The notes under the pieces: generated by a model | What the model saw: only the letters and a program-made list of their open reading frames with translations | Database searches by the model: none | Told to the model about the DNA's origin: nothing | Program-made: the position numbers and the translations under genes | Assembly: GCA_036768485.1 (NCBI GenBank) | Contig: JAVLUZ010000740.1 | Coordinates: 186,001 to 250,000 of the forward strand | DNA length: 64,000 bases | Source: Mermis nigrescens | Lineage: Eukaryota > Nematoda > Enoplea > Mermithida > Mermithidae | Reading direction: 5' to 3' | Shown: piece after piece, positions 57,075 through 64,000 of the stretch | How the letters are laid out: the number at the start of each line of letters is the position of its first letter | Numbering within the stretch: position 1 is the stretch's first letter

Positions 57075-57577
57075 TCAAGGAACCGACTTAAGTCTTCCAA
57101 AAGCTAGACCAAAATTATCTGGAAGATTTATTTTATTAGATCTCCATGGCCACGAAACAAAATATCTGCCATCATTAAATTTAATTGATTTATTAACCAA
57201 CGTTAATGCAGTCTCTTCATCTTCTATTTCAGGATAATCGGTTATCCCGATTCCTTCTAAATTCCATAACAACTCGATGTTTTTGAACAAAGTCTCTTCA
57301 GTTTTATCACAGTCAAGAGTAATAACACTATGATTTTGTGTTAATGTATTATCGAATTTGAAAATATCTTTTTTACCGGATATTAAAGGTCCTAATTTAG
57401 TTTCAATTACATATAGACCAGATGGGAGTTTGATACTAGTAGCATTTTCCATTATTCCCCAAAAATAATCCATTCCGATTAAAATGTCAGGTTCTAAAAA
57501 TCCTGCGCAATAATTTTGAAATTTCAGTCCACAATTGAGTAACAATCTTTTATCTTCATTATCAAGACTTGCCTGTT
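57075..57577 (-). pseudogene. BEL/Pao pol: end of protease and start of RT, truncated
   Basis: Contains DILIGMDYFWGIM (end of the A17-type protease region, DUF1758) and the linker to RT: NLEGIGITDYP, GRYFVSWPWRSNKINLPDN and FGLAFGRLKS, all usual in BEL/Pao elements. It breaks off at the TIR element, before any RT catalytic motif. Confidence 0.85.
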
Positions 57578-59050
57578 TTATTTTTTTCCGTCAATACAGG
57601 TACAGAATTGGCAAAAATTCTTTTTTGACCCATTTTGAAAGTATAAATCAAATTGAACGATACAGCTTTGAATTTTTTGAGGATTCTTTGAAGCAAAAGT
57701 AAAAACTGACAAAGTTTCCTTTTCTTCAGTTTTTAAATTTAACTTTTCTTTCAATTTATTTGTAACATATGATCGCTGACTACCGCAATCAAGAAAGATA
57801 TTTGCAGAAGCTTTAAGATCATTTTCAGGATTGCAAACTGAAACTTGAGTAGTCAGCAAAGAAATTCCATCAGTCACGAAATCGTTTGACTTTATTGTGT
57901 TGCTAGTCACTGTGATTGGTATTGTTAATTTCTCGCATGCCTCAAGAGGTTCACATGCACCATTTTGAAGATTAACCACAGTCTTAGAGGTCGTTTCAAT
58001 TTGATCTCTACTGGATTCACCAGAGTTATTTGAAATAATTTTTTCTTTTAACATATAGCGATTTTCGCATAAAGCTCTGTTATGTGACCTTGAGCAATAA
58101 AAACATTTTTTCTTCTGAGGACATGCTTTTGAAGTGTGGCCAGCACGAAAACATAGAAAACATAACTTTTCGTCACGAATTTTTTGTTTTCTCTGATCGA
58201 TTTCTGTATATTTTGTACAATTTTCGTTGAAATGATTACCCTTGCAAAATATGCATGGGTAAATGTTGAAAGAAGATTTTGAATTTTCAACTCTATTATT
58301 TTGAACACCATATTTTTTATGACCAAAATTTTTTGTTTGAACAGCAAAAACATCGGTAGTTCCGCGTGATTGTTCGTTTCCTTTCCGAAAAGTCTCATGT
58401 CGTGAAGAAAACTGTTTTCCTTCCATAACATAATTTGAAATTTGAAATGCTTGCTCTCTGTTACGCAGTATTGAATGCAGATTTTTACTCAACGATTCAA
58501 TTTCCCAATCATCATCATTGTTTTTCAATTTCCCTAACTCGATTAAAATGTCTGCAGGAATTTTTTCCAAAATCATCAATACTAGCGCAGGTTGTGTTAA
58601 ATCTTCATGTAATGATTTTAATTGTCGTGTTATACAATCTATGCCTTCGAGAATTCGACGCAAATCGTTAGTTCTATTAGTTGATTTAGGCATAGAGCGA
58701 AGCTCCATATAAAGAGCTCTCTTTATAACATTACCATCACCAAATCTTTGTTTTAAAATATCTATTGCATCTTTATATGTAGCATTTGTAACCGCCATTC
58801 CCTCTATCGCCTTATATGCCGTTCCTTTCAAAGTACTGATTAAATAATTAAATTTTTGAACAGGTGGGATCTCTTGCTTATTTACAGCAGCATCAAATAC
58901 GTCCCAATATTCAATAAATTTAAGAGGATCCCCCGCATACGTTGGTAGTTCTAGTTTTGGTAACTGAACACGTAGTGCTATTGGCTCATGAGTATAATTC
59001 TCATTAATTAAGCTTGGCGCTATAAAGGGAATCTGGTCTCTATTTGAAGA
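57578..59050 (-). pseudogene. BEL/Pao Gag (DUF1759), zinc knuckles and protease
   Basis: An open frame of about 490 codons. It begins with the DUF1759 block (LPKLELPTYAGDPLKFIEYW, FNYLISTLKGTAYKAIEG), then the zinc region CIFCKGNHFNENC, CFLCFRAGHTSKAC (CX2CX4HX4C) and CFYCSRSHNRALC, then protease FLDCGSQRSYV. The last reads D-C-G where D-S-G or D-T-G is usual, so catalysis is doubtful. Gag forms the particle and the knuckles bind RNA. The frame ends at TAA (57578-57580) directly after seven A residues; the pol frame resumes in -1. Confidence 0.9.
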
Positions 59051-59685
59051 TTACAATTTTGATACTGTGTCTTTTATTTCCGATAAATAGCACTCAAGTG
59101 TATGACATGCTTCTCTTGCATCGAGAAATAAATCAACAAAATTATTTTCCTTTAAACACCATTCTTTATAAATTTTTAGTTCAAGTTCTAAATCTTGATT
59201 AGTTAAGGAACGTTGAAGAGAGTCCCACAATGCATATTGGCTCTCCAAAATCTCTACCGCACCCGTCATTTTCTTCAGTATATTTTTTAACATATACGCG
59301 CTAGATTCAAGATTTTCTACATTCTGCTCAATCGATAAATTAGGCTGAGATACAAAAGTTGTATTAAGCCGAGACATTTCTTGTAAATATTGAAGCAATT
59401 TTTTCTGAGTTGATTCAATCATTTGACGAATTAAAAGCGACTTTGAAGCAAATTTATAACTCGAATCTTCGGTCATTTTGAACAAAATTCGAATTATATC
59501 TGTATTAAATTCTTCAACGCAATTACGCAATTTAGTAATTGGTTCAAGACCTCAAGAAGTTCAGAGGCTACCAACAAACAAAATTCAGATAATTCTGGAT
59601 CAGTATTTTGAAAATAATTACTCCACTTATGTAATTGACGAATTACGAATATAGTGTCAGTAATTAGTTCCAAAGTTATCATCAA
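59051..59685 (-). pseudogene. BEL/Pao Gag N-terminal region, broken
   Basis: Starts at the tandem ATG at 59685 (MMITLELITDTIFVIRQLHK), about 100 bases after the primer-binding site. A single-base frame change lies near 59520, then a helical, coiled-coil-prone region (ESTQKKLLQYLQEMSRL, LELELKIYKEW) runs to TAA at 59051-59053. Beyond that stop the frame goes straight on into DUF1759, so gag is split by one frameshift and one stop. Confidence 0.8.
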
Positions 59686-59786
59686 ATTTTGAATTCAGAG
59701 AAATTTTTCTGAATAACAACAATATTTCAGAATCAAACAATTTTGATTTGAAAAAGAATTAGTTTTTCTTGAAATCAAAATTCCGT

Positions 59787-59804
59787 TCCCCGCCAAGGGT
59801 GCCA
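59787..59804 (-). other. Primer-binding site of the BEL element
   Basis: TGGCACCCTTGGCGGGGA on the - strand begins 5 bases after the LTR end. TGG pairs with a tRNA 3' CCA. I cannot name the tRNA. Confidence 0.7.
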
Positions 59805-59809
59805 ATTTT

Positions 59810-60468
59810 TGTCGCAAACGTTATTAATTATAATTTTCTACCCTTGTCTACAATCTATAAACCTATGGGCTCATCTATCATTCACGACAAAAAGTATATA
59901 TTAAATTTCTCTATTTGAATTTATCTTAAATTCACTTATCTATTTTTCCGCGTCCGGCCACGACCAATCTCAAATAAATCGAATTAATACTAAATTTTGG
60001 GCGCTTGCTGCTATGACGGTACGACTCCCTTTACTCACAAAACACGAACATTTATAAGTCAGACGAACAATAGAAATGCGCATCAAACCCATACATTATC
60101 AAAAGTTATTCATGTGTGACTTTAGCTTCCCTTTCACCTTTCCCAATAAAGCGAAAACAGTTTTTCTTTGAAGATATGTTAGCTACAGTTCATTTGAAAA
60201 TATTCGCCGATTTCAGGAAAAGGCGATGGCTAAACTTTTTCACCCATGACGTTCAGTTTGCGATGCTCACAATGGAATAAGAAAAATATTTTCTTGAATA
60301 ATAAATTAAGCTGGGGAAAAAATTTGAATAATATGGAAATATACGAAATATTTTCGGAATTCTTAATTTCACCTGATTTAATATACACGAGAAAGTTCTT
60401 AATAAGTCATTCAATTTTATAGCACAGATTTCATCATTTTTGAATAATAAATTGCGGTATTCGCAACA
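59810..60468 (-). mobile_element. BEL/Pao LTR, 659 bp, shared by two internal regions
   Basis: On the - strand it runs from TGTTGCGAATACC to GTTTGCGACA, short inverted ends of the TG...CA kind. Upstream is a polypurine tract and the env side; downstream is a primer-binding site and gag. One LTR thus serves as 3' LTR for the env-bearing element and 5' LTR for the gag-bearing one. No second copy is in the window to compare. Confidence 0.75.
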
Positions 60469-60476
60469 CTCCCCAC
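60469..60476 (-). other. Polypurine tract
   Basis: GTGGGGAG lies directly before the LTR on the - strand, where plus-strand DNA synthesis would start. Confidence 0.65.
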
Positions 60477-60486
60477 AAGACAAAAT

Positions 60487-61350
60487 TTAATCATTCCTCA
60501 AGTGCCAAAAAAAATTAAAATTTACGATAATTTTTGAATTTTTGACAATTTTTATGCGATTTGCCCGCCTCCGTGCCTCCTTTTTCTCCTCCCTTGTCTC
60601 CAGGCTGTCCGTCGAGGCCGCACTGTGTTCTGGTGTGGTATCCACCCATTCTGGTGAACTTTCCTCTTCGGCTCGCCTGTAATGCTGCGCCACGGCCCGA
60701 AATAATTCATCTTCTGAATCGCAGATTGCTGACTCACGATCAGTAGATGATATTGGTGACAGTTCGATTGGGCCATGGTCAGGTAGAGGATTTTCATTTC
60801 TGGGTGGCAAATCATGATCTATTTCCTTTTTACCGCAATCCTGACACTGAAACCACCCTTTTGAGTGGTTGGATCGGAATCGCGATAAACAATATCGATT
60901 GCTACCGCAGTTGTAGCATTTTCGAATAGGCAGACCGCGGTAGTTTAGTTTCCATTGTTTAGGCTGCGTGGTAGGTGGATTCCAATTCATTGATCCTGAT
61001 GCAAGACCAGAAGTTGATGGCTGGTCAGGATCAGAATCTTTTGAAAATTTAGCCTGGATCTCAGAAGTTGTATTAGATCCAAGCCTTTTGAAAATGCAGG
61101 GGCAAGTGCACTCACGGGGCCGAATGGTATAACAATGAAGGCAATACGGTCGCGGGACCGTATTGCGGCGGAACCAACAAATTTTTTTATAATGACCCCG
61201 CTTTTGACAAAAGGTTCAAAACCAATTGTGGCGTCCGTAATTTTTGTTGGTTCGGACATTCCAACAATATTTTAAAATATGTCCGAATTTGCGGCAATAA
61301 GAGCAATAGCCGCCTACTCTTTTTGAAGATAATTTTATATGGCGGCCCAT
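60487..61350 (-). pseudogene. Accessory zinc-finger protein between BEL env and LTR
   Basis: One reading frame of 288 codons from ATG 61350 to TAA 60487, broken by a single in-frame TGA (61216-61218). Codons 16-29 encode a perfect retroviral zinc knuckle (CSYCRKFGHILKYC). The TGA sits where the first Cys of a second knuckle would be: its other ligands follow (C, then H and C at CX4HX4C spacing). Next come a Cys-rich stretch (CLHC, CTCPC), a Ser/Pro linker, a C4-type finger (CYNCGSNRYC ... CQDCGKK) and an acidic, Ser-rich part ending in a basic RRRANRIK segment. The frame ends 10 bases before the polypurine tract. No family is recognised beyond the knuckle. It may be an accessory or nucleocapsid-like RNA-binding protein. 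An alternative frame (61259-60987) lacks these features. Confidence 0.65.
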
Positions 61351-61458
61351 TATCTGAATAATATTATAAATAAACTATTCTTAACAATATTAATAATTTG
61401 AAAAAAAATATATCACAAAAGATAAAAAAAAATTAATAAGCGTCGCTCAGTTTCATAT

Positions 61459-64000
61459 TTAAAATTGCTTATACCGAGCTTTCGAAATTTTATTCTTCCG
61501 AGTAAATAAATTTGATGATATTTTCATGACTGATGAAGCTATAACTCGTAGAAGAATTATCATATAAGGTAGAAGAATAATAGTGAGGACAGTTAATAAA
61601 ACCCCAGCTAGTATTACTAATGTAGTCTTGATCCAATTTTTGGAGAAGAAATTTGAAAATATGTTAAAATCGAGAGAAGTTGCCCCTTCAACGGCTTTCT
61701 CTATCCCCAATACATCTGTTATATTATTAAGTCGTTCTTTCTCAATGTACACTAAAGTAGCATCTATATCAAATTTTGAAATACCAGCTGGACAATGAAC
61801 TTCACATGTTTCTTTTACATAATTACTTTGAAAATTCAATGCTACAGTTGCCTTCACACCAATTGATGAACAAATAGTGGAAAACGATGCTTTTCCGCAA
61901 TATACGTGAGCTACACCTTCTCCAAAATCAGTCTTACAGGTAAATTCCAATTTTGCTCCTGTGATGCAACTATAGCATCCTCCAAAACTATGCGATTTGA
62001 TTAAACATTTATTTTTCCAATTTCAGTGGATAAACGAAAACCTTCTAAAGATATCTGCATTTCTAGAGCAGCAATATTGTTATACTCAGCCTCAACGTTT
62101 CCATTTTTGAAAAATATCGAAATTCCTTGTGATGTTAAAGGTAGAAGATATTCTAATTTTGAAAACAGTGGCTCTAAGATTTGATCCGTACAACTACATG
62201 CTACTTGAGTCTCACGACTTTGACATTTACAAGGATCGTGAGCTAAATAACATTCAAATTTAGAGGCTTTTTCTCTGTTTGGACACTGCAACTGCCCTAT
62301 AGTCCCAGAAATCGGTTGATCCGTTGCGGATGCTTTTATCATTACCGTTTTAGTCCCATCAGTCAAAAATTGGCTACCTAATATAGGTACCGGAGGAGTG
62401 GAGACTGATGGCAAAATGAGTTTTAAATTTTTCCATTGAATAGGAACTCCAGGACGTAATATAAAAGTTTCTTGAAGAGCTTGGTCACGAATAATTATTC
62501 TAACAGTAATTTTAATTCTATACTCCCAAACAGGACAAGAAAATACTTCATAAACAATGTTTGTTTCCGGTTTTGAATAAGTTCTATAAAAGAGACAAGC
62601 AGATGAACAGTAATAACAACCGCATCCTGCACAACCGCATGCTTGTGAACAATATGTAAAACCAGTTAAATCGTTAGCTTCTCCATTCAGTTCTTCAACT
62701 TTTGAAGTTACTTTAGTATTAAGACAAGCTTCTGCTTGGCAACTACCCATTTTATAACACCTTTTTGAAGACTGAACATTCATTCTAATTGAACCAGTAA
62801 AATATTCACTGTAAAATTGACAAGCTAAAGCTATCTTATTAACTTCAAATGTTACTGTACCAAGAGGTTCACCATTTGGGTCTTTTATTAATAAGCAAGA
62901 GTCCTGACCAGATGGAACAAGTGATAAACGAACAACTTCTGACAAGATACATGCCATTGAACCATTAATTGATACAGAACATTCTGACTTTTGAGCGCTT
63001 AACATAGCTACTTCAGCACAATTATTTGAAAAATTACATTTTGACAAGACAAAAATAATGGAAAGCATAATTTGTCTAGGTTGATAAGAAAATCGAAATT
63101 GCCTCGAATTTCGAGAGTCGTTATTCTTTTTAATAAGTATCAGACTTATTCCATGACAGCACAATTTGAACACGTTACTAAACAGCCTCAAAATAAATAA
63201 TCCTATTATAAAAATATTTCTTATAATCTTTAGACAATAATAAATTGTACCAGAAAACAAATATGCAGCTATAAATATAATTAATAAATATCCTGTTGGA
63301 CTGCATTGAGGGTTGTGAAGCATTTGAAAACAAAATATGCAATTTATCATTTCACAAAATGGTTGAGCTTCACATAAAATGCTTATCTGTCTGATTAAAA
63401 GACCATTTTTCCAAATTTTAACACTAAATTCATGATCAAACAACTCAACATCTCGAGGAAATTGCATTTCTTCATGAGCTTGTGGCATACTTCTCTGATA
63501 ACAATATGGTTTTGAACAAATCTCTAATAGATTAATATCCTTTTCCAAATTCATGAGAACGCCACCTTTGATACACTTCAAATTACATTCACTACAGTTT
63601 GTATTCAAATCTTCTTTTTTAGGACCATAAATTTCGCGTGTAACACTTCCCCAGGCAAGTATGGGGATTGAACCATCATCATTTATATACCAAACTGTTT
63701 CATTATCTTCGAAGTAACATAATTTTGTTCCTAATCCCAATTTTTCACAGGGATATTTTTGACAAAATTCAGATGTTCCAACCTGTGGACCCTCCCCTCG
63801 CAAATATAACCGCGTTTTGGTCCAGTTTCATAAACTAATTGCAAGTTTTGAACAAAATACGTTTTCTCATCATATAACATTATTTGTAGTAATTTAGCTT
63901 TGATTGGCCTGGAAGAACAGCTTGGATTTGCAGAAAAGGAGCAAATATTTGGTGCAGCCAAAGCTAAAATCTTATTTTTGTCTCCTTTTATTGGAGGAGG
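61459..64000 (-). pseudogene. BEL envelope polyprotein, phlebovirus Gn/Gc-like, frameshifted
   Basis: The frame is open to the right edge of the window. First half (to about 63150): Cys-rich ectodomain, then hydrophobic helices (TGYLLIIFIAAYLFSGTIYY), Gn-like in plan. A signal-like helix (IMLSIIFVLSKCNF) then opens the second half, which has the phlebovirus G2 signature: CYKMGSCQAEAC, then CSQACGCAGCGCYYCSSACL followed by FYR, and later a GGCYSC segment and paired Cys. A membrane anchor (TTLVILAGVLLTVLTIILLP) and short basic tail close it at 61459. Such class II-type fusion glycoproteins are known in nematode Cer7-like BEL elements. Frame changes near 63790 and 62010 make this copy defective. 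Confidence 0.85.

Noticed and set aside
61000..61259. 90-residue frame starting MSEPTKITDA on the - strand
   Set aside because: It overlaps the Cys-rich accessory frame out of phase and has no domain features. The other frame has ordered zinc ligands over its whole length.

Overview
The window looks like repeat-choked chromosomal DNA of an animal, most likely a nematode with a large genome. It is AT-rich, with long (TA)n tracts, GC-richer exons and big introns. Three things point to a nematode: an SH2-tyrosine kinase of the compact Fer-like kind without an F-BAR domain, a BEL/Pao retroelement with a bunyavirus (phlebovirus)-like envelope as in the Cer7 type, and a possible trans-splice acceptor just before the kinase ATG. 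This placement is inference, and no species is claimed.

Only two host genes are recognised. On the + strand, 1286-11281 holds the last three coding exons of a K-Cl cotransporter (SLC12A4-7/KCC); the rest lies left of the window. On the - strand, 35481 down to 29554 is a complete five-exon gene for a cytoplasmic SH2-kinase of about 410 residues, with every catalytic motif intact and all splice phases compatible. Their introns and the intergenic space are filled with mobile DNA.

Layout: 1-11.3 kb, KCC 3' end with a pogo/Tigger-like element, a GC-rich TIR element and a palindromic mariner derivative in its introns. 9-14 kb, a dense cluster of about 240-bp family B repeats (hAT-like, 8-bp target duplications). 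15.6-19.7, 25.1-28.0, 41.2-45.0 and 47.8-52.65 kb, copies of a large noncoding family (A) with a terminal hairpin, a tRNA-like segment, many spaced CTTTACAC/GTGTAAAG dyads and a 760-bp palindromic end. 22.5-24.9 kb, two nested Harbinger elements. 29.5-35.5 kb, kinase gene. 35.6-38.5 kb, a 2.9-kb hAT-like element with another inside. 39.3-41.0 kb, a TIR element built of short tandem repeats. 45.8-47.8 kb, a Penelope-like retroelement (RT plus GIY-YIG) with an inverted 5' end and a B insertion. 52.65-55.75 kb, the left end of a Maverick/Polinton with its protein-primed DNA polymerase. 55.75-57.07 kb, a TIR element with 17-bp repeats at the join between Maverick and BEL. 57.07-64.0 kb (- strand), two BEL elements sharing one LTR: protease and gag on one side, env plus an unusual zinc-finger accessory gene on the other.

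The most notable items are the BEL accessory gene between env and the LTR, the chimeric Maverick-TIR-BEL junction, the structure of family A, and inverted repeats that bracket a KCC exon. Most element genes carry frameshifts or stops. The two host genes do not.
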